Source of the DNA: JAVBJV01 sp031555315
GTDB lineage: Bacteria > Pseudomonadota > Alphaproteobacteria > Acetobacterales > Acetobacteraceae
Direction: 5' to 3'
Length of the DNA stretch: 64,000 bases
Assembly: GCA_031555315.1 (NCBI GenBank)
Contig: JAVBUO010000001.1
Span: forward strand, 1 to 64,000
Position 1 is the first letter of the stretch. Every line of letters starts with the position of its first letter. Shown piece by piece: positions 40,337 through 49,309 of the stretch. The notes beneath the pieces are model-generated. The model did not search any database and was not told where the DNA came from. It saw only the letters and a list, made by a program, of their open reading frames with translations. A program made the translations under genes and the position numbers.

Positions 40337-42933
40337 GCTGTCGCTCCTTCATGCACCAGTGCGCCGGCAGGAGAGAGCCTGAACGCAATGGCCTGCATCA
40401 ATCCTTCGCGGTCCATTTTCTGGACATGTTCGGTGAACCCGGCCTGACGGCCACGTTCCAGGTGCTCGGGTTCGGCAAGGCTGGACAGCGCGATGACCGG
40501 CAGGTCCATCCAGATACCATCCCGACGTATTTCTTTCGCGAAAGTAAAACCATCCATGCCCGGCATTTCTATGTCGGTGACGATCGCATCGAACATGGAT
40601 CCTGCTTCACGCAGACGCAGCGCCTCGGCCGGGTTCAGAACCGCGGTCACTTCATAACCGGCGGACGACAGGACCGGCACCAGCATCTGGCTGAAGAACG
40701 CACTGTCCTCCACCACCAGAAGACGCCTTTTGTCCACTTTCTGCGCCTGCTTCGTGAACCAGTTGTCCGAAGCGCGCGACAGCCAGTATGCCGTGTCGAT
40801 CACATCGGTGGCTTTTCCGTTGATGACCGCCGAGCCAAGCGTTCCGTCCTGGCCTTTGCCGAGCTCGATCTTTATCACGTCCTCAACGATGTCGATGATT
40901 TCGTCGACCAGAAGTCCCATCGCGCAGTCGCCGTCCGTGAAGACCAGTATCGGCTGACGCGGGCTGCTCGTGTCCACACCCATCCGCACCAGCGGCAGAA
41001 GATGGTCGCGATACTGAAGAACTTCGTCGCCCGCCGATGTATGCTCGATGCTTTCGCGCGGCATGTCCTCGATGCGCGAAACCAGAGTCAGCGGCACGGC
41101 TTTCGGCTCTGCGCCGCCGGCGCGGAACAGGAGCAGCGCCACCTTTTCGCCCGTGGTCGCATGGACCCCGCTCTGTTCGATGTCTTTGCCGGCGGTGGCG
41201 GATTCACGGCCCAGGCTGACGTCCGCGGCGCGGGCGATACCGTTCGGGTCCAGGATCATGATCACCGAACCGTCACCCAGGATCGTGTTGCCGCTGAAGA
41301 CGCTGAGGTGCCGCAAAATCGGCGCCAACGGCTTCACGACGATATCTTCGGTGTCGAACACGCGATCGACGATGATCCCGAACGTATTGGCCCCGACCTG
41401 GGTCACGACGACATAATCGCTCTCGCGGCCGGTATTGTCACTTTCACCGAGCCCCAGCAGTTCCGACAAACGCACCAGCGGTAACAGACGGTTGCGCAGG
41501 CGCAGCACCGGTGTGCGGCTGATCCGTTCGATCGGTGCGTCCACACCCGCGCGCACCAGCTCCACGACGCTGATCTGCGGAATGGCGAAACGTTCGCCGC
41601 CGGCCGCCACGACCAGCGCCGACACGATGGCCAAGGTGATCGGAATTTTAATGCTGAAGGTGCTGCCCTGACCTTCGGTCGACTGCACGTCGATCGTGCC
41701 GCCGATGCGTTCGATGTTGGTGCGGACGACGTCCATACCGACACCGCGCCCCGAAACCGCCGTCACCTTTTCCGCGGTCGAAAAACCTGCATGGAAGACC
41801 AGGTTACGGATCTGCGAGTCCGGCATCTGGGCCAGTTCGGCTTCCGTGCAAACGCCGCTGCTGATTGCCTTGGCGCGGATCTTGTCCATCGGCAGGCCGC
41901 GGCCGTCGTCGGCGATCTCGATGATGATGTGACCGCCTTCATGATAGGCGTTCAGGGTCAGGCGGCCGGTTTCCGGCTTGCCGGCCGCGCGCCGCGTCAT
42001 GGGGTCTTCGATCCCGTGGTCGGCGCTGTTGCGCACCATGTGCGTCAGCGGGTCTTTGATCAGCTCCAGCACCTGCCGGTCGAGCTCGGTTTCGGCCCCC
42101 AGCATGACCAGCTCGATCTTCTTGTTCAGGTCGCGCGCCAGATCGCGCACCAGACGCGGCACCTTGTTCCATGCATGCCCGATCGGCTGCATGCGCGCCT
42201 TCATCACGCCTTCCTGCAGATCCGATGTGATATGCGACAAACGCTGCAGCGGCACATTGAACGGGCTGTCTTCGACCGAACGCGACAACTGCAGCAGCTG
42301 GTTGCGCGACAGTACCAGTTCGCTGACCAGCGTCATCAGGTTTTCCAGCACTTCCACACCGACGCGAATGGTCTGCCCGGCCACCGATGAGGCATGCTGA
42401 TCAGCCTCTGGTGCCGCCGCGACCGCAGTGGCCTTGTGGGCGACGATTTCCGCCTCAACCGGCGCCGGCGCCGGCGTTTCCAGGGCCGGATTCGGGGCAG
42501 GCTCGGCCGGCGCGTTGAATATTTCTTCGAGTTCCGCTTCGGTCGCGGGCGGCGGGTCACCCGCGATGATCGCATCCAGTGCGGCGATCAACTGGCCGTC
42601 GTCACCCGAAGGTTCGCTCTGCGTCGTTTCAAGACCGCTCAGAATCAGGCGGATCCGGTCGATCGCCGCCAGAATGGTGGTAATCGATTCCGGTGTCGGC
42701 ACCAGAACACCATCGCGGCACTTGCCCAGCACGTTCTCGGCGGCATGCGCTACGGCCTCCAGGCGCTGCAGGCCAAGGAAGCCGCAGGTTCCCTTGATCG
42801 TGTGCATCAGCCGGAAGATCAGCGACACGGTCTGCGCGTCGGCTGGATCCTGTTCGAGTTTCAGGATCGCCTCGTCCAGCGCCCCCAGGTTTTCGTTCGT
42901 CTCCACAAGGAAGTCCGCGATCAGGTCGTCCAT
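40333..42933 (-). CDS. cheA: Hybrid chemotaxis histidine kinase CheA with C-terminal receiver
   Basis: An 866-residue kinase. Hpt domain: phosphorylated His in LMHTIKGTCGFLGLQRLE (about residue 45). A CheY/CheB-binding P2 domain is not visible; an Ala/Pro/Glu-rich linker (~100-190) takes its place. Dimerisation LMTLVSELVLSRNQLL; HATPase with THMVRNSADHGIED (N box), EIADDGRGLP (G1) and VSGRGVGMDVVRTNI (G2). Then a CheW-like regulatory domain, a second CheW-like region (residues ~560-700), and a receiver domain with LLVVEDSAFFSQML and IVTDIEMPGMDG. The start is set at ATG 42933 (MDDLIADFLVETNENL, typical for CheA); ATG 42945 and TTG 42951 are alternatives. Confidence 0.93.
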   Translation of the reverse strand: MDDLIADFLVETNENLGALDEAILKLEQDPADAQTVSLIFRLMHTIKGTCGFLGLQRLEAVAHAAENVLGKCRDGVLVPTPESITTILAAIDRIRLILSGLETTQSEPSGDDGQLIAALDAIIAGDPPPATEAELEEIFNAPAEPAPNPALETPAPAPVEAEIVAHKATAVAAAPEADQHASSVAGQTIRVGVEVLENLMTLVSELVLSRNQLLQLSRSVEDSPFNVPLQRLSHITSDLQEGVMKARMQPIGHAWNKVPRLVRDLARDLNKKIELVMLGAETELDRQVLELIKDPLTHMVRNSADHGIEDPMTRRAAGKPETGRLTLNAYHEGGHIIIEIADDGRGLPMDKIRAKAISSGVCTEAELAQMPDSQIRNLVFHAGFSTAEKVTAVSGRGVGMDVVRTNIERIGGTIDVQSTEGQGSTFSIKIPITLAIVSALVVAAGGERFAIPQISVVELVRAGVDAPIERISRTPVLRLRNRLLPLVRLSELLGLGESDNTGRESDYVVVTQVGANTFGIIVDRVFDTEDIVVKPLAPILRHLSVFSGNTILGDGSVIMILDPNGIARAADVSLGRESATAGKDIEQSGVHATTGEKVALLLFRAGGAEPKAVPLTLVSRIEDMPRESIEHTSAGDEVLQYRDHLLPLVRMGVDTSSPRQPILVFTDGDCAMGLLVDEIIDIVEDVIKIELGKGQDGTLGSAVINGKATDVIDTAYWLSRASDNWFTKQAQKVDKRRLLVVEDSAFFSQMLVPVLSSAGYEVTAVLNPAEALRLREAGSMFDAIVTDIEMPGMDGFTFAKEIRRDGIWMDLPVIALSSLAEPEHLERGRQAGFTEHVQKMDREGLMQAIAFRLSPAGALVHEGATA

Positions 42934-43034
42934 ATCCCTGCCCATCTGCAAATCTGTACAGTGGGAAAGCTACAGGGATATTCTTGCGCGAAACTTAAGA
43001 GCCGGCTTTTTAGTAAGCCATTAACGGCTGGACT

Positions 43035-43166
43035 TCAGAACCCGCGCGAGAGCGCACATCCGCCGGCCGCCGAAGAACCACCGCCGCCGCCCGCACAGTT
43101 CAACCCGGAACACGCCGACAGTCCCAGCAGAACCGCCAGGCCCAGCATAGGAAGTATTGTTTTCAT
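43035..43166 (-). CDS. Small Gly-rich lipoprotein
   Basis: A 43-residue predicted lipoprotein: MKTILPMLGLAVLLGLSAC, with lipobox LSAC (Cys 19), followed by a tiny Gly/Ser/Cys tail (two further Cys at 24 and 37). The start ATG lies 8 bp downstream of the stop of the isoaspartyl peptidase gene on the same strand. The ribosome site (GAGAG) is modest. Similar entericidin-sized lipoproteins are common, but no family was recognised. Confidence 0.6.
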   Translation of the reverse strand: MKTILPMLGLAVLLGLSACSGLNCAGGGGGSSAAGGCALSRGF

Positions 43167-43174
43167 CGAAACTC

Positions 43175-44119
43175 TCATGCCCTTAATTCTTCTTGATAAA
43201 TCCCGATCAACGCAACACCGTCCGCCCCGATCCGGCCCCGGTACATACCGGCCGAATTGAACGGCAACGCGACATTCCCCGCGCCATCCACGGCGATAAC
43301 GCCACCCGATCCGCCGATCCGGCCAAGCTCGGCCACCACATCCTCTGCCGCACGATCGATATCCTGCTTCAGATACCGCATCCGCGCCGCGATTTCATGC
43401 CCTACGGCATAACGGATAAAATACTCGCCATGCCCGGTCGCGGAAACCGCGCAGGTTGCGTTGTCGGCCCAGGTGCCCGCCCCGATCACCGGACTGTCGC
43501 CGACGCGGCCCGGCAGCTTCGCCGTCATCCCGCCGGTCGAGGTTGCCGCGGCCACATTCCCATACGCATCACGCGCCACTGCGCCGACCGTACCGTGCTT
43601 CGCCGCATCGTCACGCGTATCGGCCGCGTCCAAACGGCGGCGTTCCAGTTCGTCGTGCAGCGCTTTCAGGCGGCGGTCGCTGGCGAAGTAGGCCGGATCG
43701 GCGAACGCCACGCCGTTCAAACGGCAGAACTCCAGCGCGCCGCGCCCGATCAGCAGCACGTGCTCGGATTTTTCCATCACCGCCCGCGCCGCCAGTACTG
43801 GATGGCGCGGCCCGAAGATCCCCGCCACCGCACCGGCACGCCGGTCGATGCCATCCATCACCGCCGCATCCATTTCCTGTGTGCCGTCAGCAGCATAGAC
43901 CGCGCCGCGCCCGGCGTTGAACAGAATATCGTCTTCGAGCACCATCACCGCGGCAGAAGCCGCATCCAGCGCGCTGCCCCCCTTGGACAGCACGGCATAT
44001 CCTGCCTTCAGCGACGCACGCAGCCCGGCGCGATAGGCGTTTTCGGCCTCTTGCGTCATATTTTCCCGACGTATGGTCCCAGCACCACCATGGACGGCCA
44101 GGGCGAATTTCTGGTCCAT
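43175..44119 (-). CDS. iaaA: Isoaspartyl peptidase/L-asparaginase (type 2, Ntn-hydrolase)
   Basis: A 314-residue Ntn-hydrolase precursor that is cut autocatalytically before Thr. It starts FALAVHGGAGTIRRE; FNAGRGAVYAADGTQEMDAA matches the family; the nucleophile is the Thr of KHGTVGAVARDAYGNVAAAT, followed by STGGMTAKLPGRVGDSPVIG and CAVSATGHGEYFIR. It degrades isoaspartyl dipeptides and asparagine. The C-terminus ends in GIYQEELRA. It is divergent from the ABC-F gene (104 bp apart). Confidence 0.95.
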   Translation of the reverse strand: MDQKFALAVHGGAGTIRRENMTQEAENAYRAGLRASLKAGYAVLSKGGSALDAASAAVMVLEDDILFNAGRGAVYAADGTQEMDAAVMDGIDRRAGAVAGIFGPRHPVLAARAVMEKSEHVLLIGRGALEFCRLNGVAFADPAYFASDRRLKALHDELERRRLDAADTRDDAAKHGTVGAVARDAYGNVAAATSTGGMTAKLPGRVGDSPVIGAGTWADNATCAVSATGHGEYFIRYAVGHEIAARMRYLKQDIDRAAEDVVAELGRIGGSGGVIAVDGAGNVALPFNSAGMYRGRIGADGVALIGIYQEELRA

Positions 44120-44223
44120 CGGCTCTGCAATCTCCCGGATTGGTCACCGCGATTTTTCCTGCGCTTACGATTGCCGCGCAATCCCTCTTGACGCAAGGCT
44201 GATCCTCTGGCCCCTGCTGCGGT

Positions 44224-46038
44224 ATGGCACCTGCTCCGCTTCTTCTGCTCCAGGATATCCGCGTCACGCTGGGAACGACCGCACTGCTGCACAACGCCGC
44301 CCTGGGCATTGCGCCTGGCGAGCGACTGGCGCTGGTCGGGCGCAACGGGTCCGGCAAGTCGACGCTGCTGAAGATCGCCGCCGGGTTGATCCCGGCCGAT
44401 GGCGGCACGCGCTTCGTGCAGCCGGGCACCACCGTGCGCTATCTGCCGCAGGAGCCGGATCTGTCGGGTTATCCGGATACGCTCGCCTATGTGGAGGCCG
44501 GCCTCGGCCCCAGCGACGATCCATACCGCGCACGCTACCTGCTGGAACAGCTCGGCATGACCGGCACGGAAGACCCGAAAGTGCTGTCGGGCGGCGAGGC
44601 GCGGCGCGCGGCGCTGGCGCGTATTCTGGCCCCCTCGCCCGATGTGCTGCTGCTCGACGAACCGACCAACCACCTGGACCTGCCGGCCATCGAATGGCTC
44701 GAGTCCGAGCTGAGATCGATGCGCTCGGCCATGGTCATCATCAGTCACGACCGCCGCTTTCTGCAGAACCTGTCGCGCGCCATGGTCTGGCTGGACCGCG
44801 GGATGGCGCGGCGCGTCGAGCGCGGCTTCGCCGACTTCGAGATCTGGCGTGACGAAGTGCTGGAACAGGAGGAACGCGACGCCCACAAGCTCGATCGCCA
44901 GATCGTGCGCGAGGAAGACTGGCTGCGTTATGGCGTGACGGCGCGGCGCAAACGCAATGTGCGCCGTCTGGCCGACCTGCATGCGCTGCGCCAGAAGCGC
45001 CGCGACCGGGTGATGGCGCAGGGCCGCGTCAAGGCCACGGCGATGGAGGGCGACGGTTCTGGTTCGCTGGTCATCGCGGCCGAGAACATTTCCAAGGCGT
45101 TCGACGGTAAAACGCCGGTGGTGCGGGACTTCACCACCAACATCATGCGCGGCGACCGCGTGGGCATCGTCGGTCCCAACGGCGCGGGGAAAAGTGTGCT
45201 GCTGTCGATGCTGACCGGATCGCTTACGCCCGATACCGGCACCGTCACGCTGGGTACCGCGCTCAACATGGTGGTGCTCGACCAGAAGCGCGAAAGCCTC
45301 GACCCGGGCATGACATTGGCCGACGCGCTGACCAGCGGGCACGGCGATATCGTGCAGGTAGGCAACAGCACCAAGCACGTCATCGGCTATATGAAGGACT
45401 TCCTGTTTCTGCCCGAACAGGCGCGCGCGCCCGTGCATGTGCTGTCGGGTGGCGAACGCGGGCGGCTGATGCTGGCGCGTGCATTGGCCACACCGTCGAA
45501 CCTGCTGGTGCTCGACGAGCCGACCAACGATCTGGATATGGAAACGCTGGACCTGCTGCAGGAAGTGCTGGCCGATTACAGTGGCACGGTGCTGATCGTC
45601 AGCCACGACCGCGACTTTCTGGACCGGGTGACGACATCGGTGATCGCCGCGGAAGGCGATGGCGTGTGGCAGGAATACGCAGGCGGCTATTCCGACCTGA
45701 TCGCCCAGCGCGGCTTTGGTGTGCAGGCACGCGCGGCGGCTGTAGCGGAAAAGAAAATCGCCTCCGATACACCGCGCGCCGAGAAAGCCGCGCCCGCCAG
45801 GAAACGTATGAGCTTCAAGGACAAGCACGCCCTGGAACGCCTGCCGGCCGAAATGGAGAAATTGCAGACCGAAATAACCCGTCTGCATGCGCTGCTGGCC
45901 GATCCGCAGTTGTACCAGCGCGACCCGAAAGCCTTCGCCAGCCACAGTACCGCCATGACAGAGGCCGAGGCAAAACTGCACGTCATGGAGGAAGAATGGC
46001 TGCGGCTGGAAATGCTGCGCGAGGAAACCGGGGAATAA
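44224..46038 (+). CDS. ABC-F family ATPase (Uup-like)
   Basis: A 604-residue soluble protein with two ABC domains and no membrane part. Domain 1: VGRNGSGKSTLLKIAAGL, LSGGEARRAALARILA, LLLDEPTNHLDLPAIEWLE. Domain 2: VGPNGAGKSVLLSMLTGSL, LSGGERGRLMLARALA, LVLDEPTNDLDMETLDLL. A charged linker lies between them and a C-terminal coiled coil follows (MSFKDKHALERLPAEMEKLQ onwards), as in Uup. ABC-F proteins act on ribosomes; Uup also touches branched DNA. Confidence 0.92.
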   Translation: MAPAPLLLLQDIRVTLGTTALLHNAALGIAPGERLALVGRNGSGKSTLLKIAAGLIPADGGTRFVQPGTTVRYLPQEPDLSGYPDTLAYVEAGLGPSDDPYRARYLLEQLGMTGTEDPKVLSGGEARRAALARILAPSPDVLLLDEPTNHLDLPAIEWLESELRSMRSAMVIISHDRRFLQNLSRAMVWLDRGMARRVERGFADFEIWRDEVLEQEERDAHKLDRQIVREEDWLRYGVTARRKRNVRRLADLHALRQKRRDRVMAQGRVKATAMEGDGSGSLVIAAENISKAFDGKTPVVRDFTTNIMRGDRVGIVGPNGAGKSVLLSMLTGSLTPDTGTVTLGTALNMVVLDQKRESLDPGMTLADALTSGHGDIVQVGNSTKHVIGYMKDFLFLPEQARAPVHVLSGGERGRLMLARALATPSNLLVLDEPTNDLDMETLDLLQEVLADYSGTVLIVSHDRDFLDRVTTSVIAAEGDGVWQEYAGGYSDLIAQRGFGVQARAAAVAEKKIASDTPRAEKAAPARKRMSFKDKHALERLPAEMEKLQTEITRLHALLADPQLYQRDPKAFASHSTAMTEAEAKLHVMEEEWLRLEMLREETGE

Positions 46039-46129
46039 CCTTCAGACGCTCTGCAATCAGCGGGGTATTTTATACGGCAGGCGATACAGGCTGGCTGTTC
46101 GATGGCGAAGCACGCAGCGCCATGGTCGA

Positions 46130-46732
46130 TCAGGATCCGAACGGCAGAAAGAACTGCTGTTTGGAGTCCGCTTTTGCCTCTGTGCTTTCCAAGGCGACGC
46201 CATCGGCGGGCGGATTTTGCGCGATCTGGGCGCGTCCGGCATCCGTATTGCGCCAGATCTTACCCAGCAGCGCCGACAGCGTGTCGCGTTCGCTCGCCGA
46301 CAGTCCTTGCAGTAAACCTGCGATCCAGGCCGCATGCTCGCGAAAGAGACGCGTCGTCAGCACGGCGCCTTTCTTGGTCAACGCAACGCTGATGCTGCGC
46401 CGGTCCACCCTGCTCGGTATGCGGCGCACCAGCGCATCGCGTTCCAGCCCGTCGAGCAGCCCGGTCACCGTCGCCCGCGTCACGCCCGCCCGCTCGGCCA
46501 GCACATGCGGTGCCAACCCCTGCCCGGTGTGCTCGGCACGGTCCAGCAGAAACAGCAGCACGAAACGCCCTTCGCTAAGATCGTATACCGACAGACGGCG
46601 CGCGCAATCCCGGTCGATTGCAGCTGCAAGCGCCAATACCTCGAAACACGATCGTAGCGGCACGGCCAGAACCGGCTCGTTCTGCCCGAACGCTTCGATG
46701 AATGCCGTGTGCTTGCGCGCCAGGAACTCCAT
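46130..46732 (-). CDS. MarR-family transcriptional regulator
   Basis: A 200-residue winged-helix regulator. Residues ~50-150 form the MarR core: LSEGRFVLLFLLDRAEH, LAERAGVTRATVTGLLDGLE as the recognition helix, and VRRIPSRVDRRSISVALTKKG as the wing. The N-terminal ~45 residues include a Cys (LRSCFEVLALA), and the C-terminal 45 residues are polar. The regulated genes are not obvious; a palindrome directly before its own start suggests autoregulation. 46039-46129 holds no gene. Confidence 0.9.
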   Translation of the reverse strand: MEFLARKHTAFIEAFGQNEPVLAVPLRSCFEVLALAAAIDRDCARRLSVYDLSEGRFVLLFLLDRAEHTGQGLAPHVLAERAGVTRATVTGLLDGLERDALVRRIPSRVDRRSISVALTKKGAVLTTRLFREHAAWIAGLLQGLSASERDTLSALLGKIWRNTDAGRAQIAQNPPADGVALESTEAKADSKQQFFLPFGS

Positions 46733-46742
46733 ATGGATTAAA

Positions 46743-46757
46743 TCAATACGAAATTGA
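46743..46757. promoter_or_regulatory. Candidate MarR-type operator
   Basis: TCAAT-ACGAA-ATTGA is a 5-5-5 palindrome centred 18 bp before the start of the MarR gene, inside an AT-rich promoter patch that contrasts with the GC-rich surroundings. Size and position fit a MarR dimer site used for autorepression. Confidence 0.5.
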
Positions 46758-46769
46758 ATTATTTACAAC

Positions 46770-47135
46770 CTAGCAACCGTTGCCGCGGACCGTTACGCCC
46801 AGCACACGGTGTTCACGCAGCTCGAAGGTTGCCTCGCAGGTGTTCTGGATCACCTCGGGCGCGGTACCCCAGCCGCCGTAATACGGCCCGCGCCAGCCCC
46901 AGCCGCCATACCCGCCGTAATAACCGGGATAAACCACGGTGGACGTCGACGCATAGGCCAGGAACCGCGCCCCGCCCGTTTCATAGGTGCGCGAAGGCAC
47001 CCCCATCTCGCGGACCAGATCGGCCTCGCCCCGCCCGACGAAAACGGACAGACGGTTGGCCAGTTCCTGCCGCTGCGAGGCCGGCGTGCAGGCCGCCAGT
47101 ACTGTGACGAGAACAAGCAGCAGATAGCGTGACAT
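46770..47135 (-). CDS. Lipoprotein with Gly/Tyr-rich segment
   Basis: A 121-residue predicted lipoprotein. Signal MSRYLLLVLVTVLAAC with lipobox LAAC (Cys about 16). The mature domain has RLSVFVGRGEADLVREMGVP and RTYETGGARFLAY, which resembles small SmpA-like outer-membrane lipoproteins, then a YPGYYGGYGGWGWRGPYYGG low-complexity stretch and a C-terminal TCEATFELREHRVLGVTVRG with two Cys. The function is unknown. The ATG at 47135 has AGAGGGAAG about 8 nt upstream. Confidence 0.8.
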   Translation of the reverse strand: MSRYLLLVLVTVLAACTPASQRQELANRLSVFVGRGEADLVREMGVPSRTYETGGARFLAYASTSTVVYPGYYGGYGGWGWRGPYYGGWGTAPEVIQNTCEATFELREHRVLGVTVRGNGC

Positions 47136-47192
47136 GCCGATCTTCCCTCTCTGGTTCCGTTGCATGGACTCTAGCAGAAACCGAGGACTAAA

Positions 47193-48188
47193 TCACACTT
47201 GTAACCACAGCACGTCACCGATCCTGTTTGCTCCCGCCGCCACCATCGCCAGCCGGTCGAACCCCAGCGCGATCCCGGCCGCTTCCGGCATGCCGTGTTC
47301 AAGGGCGGCCAGAAAATCCTCGTCCGTGCCCCAGCCGGGGCCGTACAGCGCCTCGCGCCGCGCACGGTCTTCGGCGAAGCGGCGGCGCTGTTCCACCGGG
47401 TCGGTCAGTTCGACGAACGCATTGGCCAGTTCCATGCCGCACAGGAACAGTTCGAACCGTTCCGCCACGCGCGGATCGTCCGGGCAGCGCCGCGCCAGGG
47501 CCGCCTGGCTGGCGGGGAAATACGTCAGAAACGTCGGGTGTTCACGCCCCAGATTGGGCTCCACCTTGGCCAGCAGCAGGCGAAAGAACAGGTCCTCCCA
47601 GCTTTCACCATCGCGCAGCGATACCCCCGCCTGCCTGGCAAGTGCCGCCGCATCGCCCTCGGTCGCCAGCACGTCGGCACCGGCGTAGCGCGTGAACGCC
47701 TCGGCCACCGACAGGCGCTCGAACCGCGCCAGATCGGCGGTCACGCCGCGGCACGTTACCACCGGCGGCAGAACCGCACGTAACAGAGCTTCCACCTCGT
47801 CCATCAGGTCGGCCATCGTCGCGCCGGGACGGTACCATTCCAACATGGTGAATTCGCTCGCGTGGGTGTCGCCGCCCTCGGCATTGCGCCACACCCGCGC
47901 CAACTGGAAGATCCGCCCGGCCCCGCCGGCCAGCAGCTTCTTCATCGCGAATTCGGGGCTGGTGTTCAGCCAGAGCGGGGTGATCGCGCCCAGATGATCC
48001 TCGCGTTCGGTGCGAAAGGCGCGCAGATGCACCTCCTCGCCCGGAACCGGCACGGCGTAGGGGGTTTCCACCTCGGTATAACCGCGCGCGGTAAAGAAAG
48101 CCCGTGTGCCGGCGGTCAGCAAAGACCGCCGCCGCAGGTATGGCAGGCGTGCGGCCAGCCGTTCGGGATGCCAGAGCTGTTGCGACAT
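47193..48188 (-). CDS. epmA: EF-P--(R)-beta-lysine ligase EpmA (PoxA/GenX)
   Basis: A 331-residue paralogue of the lysyl-tRNA synthetase catalytic core without the anticodon-binding domain. It has RRRSLLTAGTRAFFTARGYT, VETPYAVPVPGEEVHLRAF, LNTSPEFAMKKLLAGG, IFQLARVWRNAEGG, HASEFTMLEWYRPG and the C-terminal GIALGFDRLAMVAAGAN. EpmA attaches (R)-beta-lysine to elongation factor P. It is divergent from epmB (32 bp between starts), with efp next, so substrate-making enzyme, ligase and target lie together. Confidence 0.95.
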   Translation of the reverse strand: MSQQLWHPERLAARLPYLRRRSLLTAGTRAFFTARGYTEVETPYAVPVPGEEVHLRAFRTEREDHLGAITPLWLNTSPEFAMKKLLAGGAGRIFQLARVWRNAEGGDTHASEFTMLEWYRPGATMADLMDEVEALLRAVLPPVVTCRGVTADLARFERLSVAEAFTRYAGADVLATEGDAAALARQAGVSLRDGESWEDLFFRLLLAKVEPNLGREHPTFLTYFPASQAALARRCPDDPRVAERFELFLCGMELANAFVELTDPVEQRRRFAEDRARREALYGPGWGTDEDFLAALEHGMPEAAGIALGFDRLAMVAAGANRIGDVLWLQV

Positions 48189-48220
48189 GATGCCGCGCAC
48201 ATTAAACGTTGCGCCCTCAA

Positions 48221-49258
48221 ATGCCAGACACCCTGCCCCCCGACCGGACCTTGCGCACCCCTGCCGACATCGAAGCGGCGGGCCTGGCGGCGCGCGCCGA
48301 TGCCGAGGCGGTGGGCGCGCGCTACGCCATCGCCATCACGCCGGCGATCCGCGCGCTGATCGAGGCGCCCGACGATCCGATCGGCATGCAGTTCGTGCCG
48401 CACATCGATGAACTGACGCTCGCCCCGCACGAAAGCACCGACCCGATCGCCGATGATGCGCTCTCGCCGGTCAAGGGCATCGTGCATCGCTATGCGGATC
48501 GCGCGCTGCTGAAGCCACTGCTGGTCTGCCCCGTCTATTGCCGGTTCTGCTTCCGGCGCGAACATGTCGGCCCCGATGGCGGACTGCTGAGCGACGCCGA
48601 ACTTGAAGCCGCATTCGACTGGATTCGCGTGCATCCGCAGATCAGCGAAATCATCATGACCGGCGGCGACCCATTGATGCTGTCGCCGCGGCGGCTGGCG
48701 CACATCATGTCGGCGCTGTCGGCAATTCCGCATGTCGAGACGATCCGCATCCATTCACGCGTGCCCATCGCCGATCCGGCGCGCATCACGCCGGACCTGC
48801 TGGCCGCGCTGGAGACAGATCGTGCGCTGTGGGTTGCCGTGCATGCCAACCACGCGCGCGAATTCGGCGACGACGCCCGCGCCGCACTGCGCCGCATGAA
48901 CCGCGCGGGCATACCGCTGCTGGGTCAGTCGGTGCTGCTGCGCGGCGTGAACGACAGCACCGCAGCACTAGAAGCCCTGTTCCGCACCATGCTCGCCAAC
49001 CGGGTCAAACCGTATTACCTGCACCAGCTCGACAGCGCCCCCGGCACCGCGCGCTTTCACGTGCCGATCGCCGAGGGCCGCCGCCTGCTGGCCGGACTGC
49101 GCGGACGGGTAAGCGGCCTGGCATGGCCGACTTACGTGCTGGATATCCCCGGCGGGTACGGAAAAGTGCCTCTGGGGCCGGATTTTCTGGAAAAAGATGC
49201 CGTTCGCGACCCGAATGGCGGCTGCCACCGGCTTGCCGGGCCGGACCTGGCGGTTTAG
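48221..49258 (+). CDS. epmB: EF-P-associated L-lysine 2,3-aminomutase EpmB (YjeK/KamA-type)
   Basis: A 345-residue radical SAM/PLP enzyme. The [4Fe-4S] site is CPVYCRFCFRREHVG (C-x3-C-x2-C), followed by EIIMTGGDPLMLSPRRL, IRIHSRVPIADPARITP and PYYLHQLDSAPGTARFHVPI, with a PLP lysine expected in the C-terminal YVLDIPGGYGKVPLG block. It converts L-lysine to (R)-beta-lysine for EpmA. The ATG at 48221 was chosen; a TTG at 48209 would add four residues. Confidence 0.95.
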   Translation: MPDTLPPDRTLRTPADIEAAGLAARADAEAVGARYAIAITPAIRALIEAPDDPIGMQFVPHIDELTLAPHESTDPIADDALSPVKGIVHRYADRALLKPLLVCPVYCRFCFRREHVGPDGGLLSDAELEAAFDWIRVHPQISEIIMTGGDPLMLSPRRLAHIMSALSAIPHVETIRIHSRVPIADPARITPDLLAALETDRALWVAVHANHAREFGDDARAALRRMNRAGIPLLGQSVLLRGVNDSTAALEALFRTMLANRVKPYYLHQLDSAPGTARFHVPIAEGRRLLAGLRGRVSGLAWPTYVLDIPGGYGKVPLGPDFLEKDAVRDPNGGCHRLAGPDLAV

Positions 49259-49309
49259 ACCACCCACCAACCCAATACATCGCCCCAATACATCGCACTG
49301 AGAGATAAC

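Noticed and set aside
43175..44119. Isoaspartyl peptidase as an N-glycosidase-type aspartylglucosaminidase
   Set aside because: The HGTVGAVA motif is shared, but length and bacterial context fit the isoaspartyl peptidase/asparaginase branch better.
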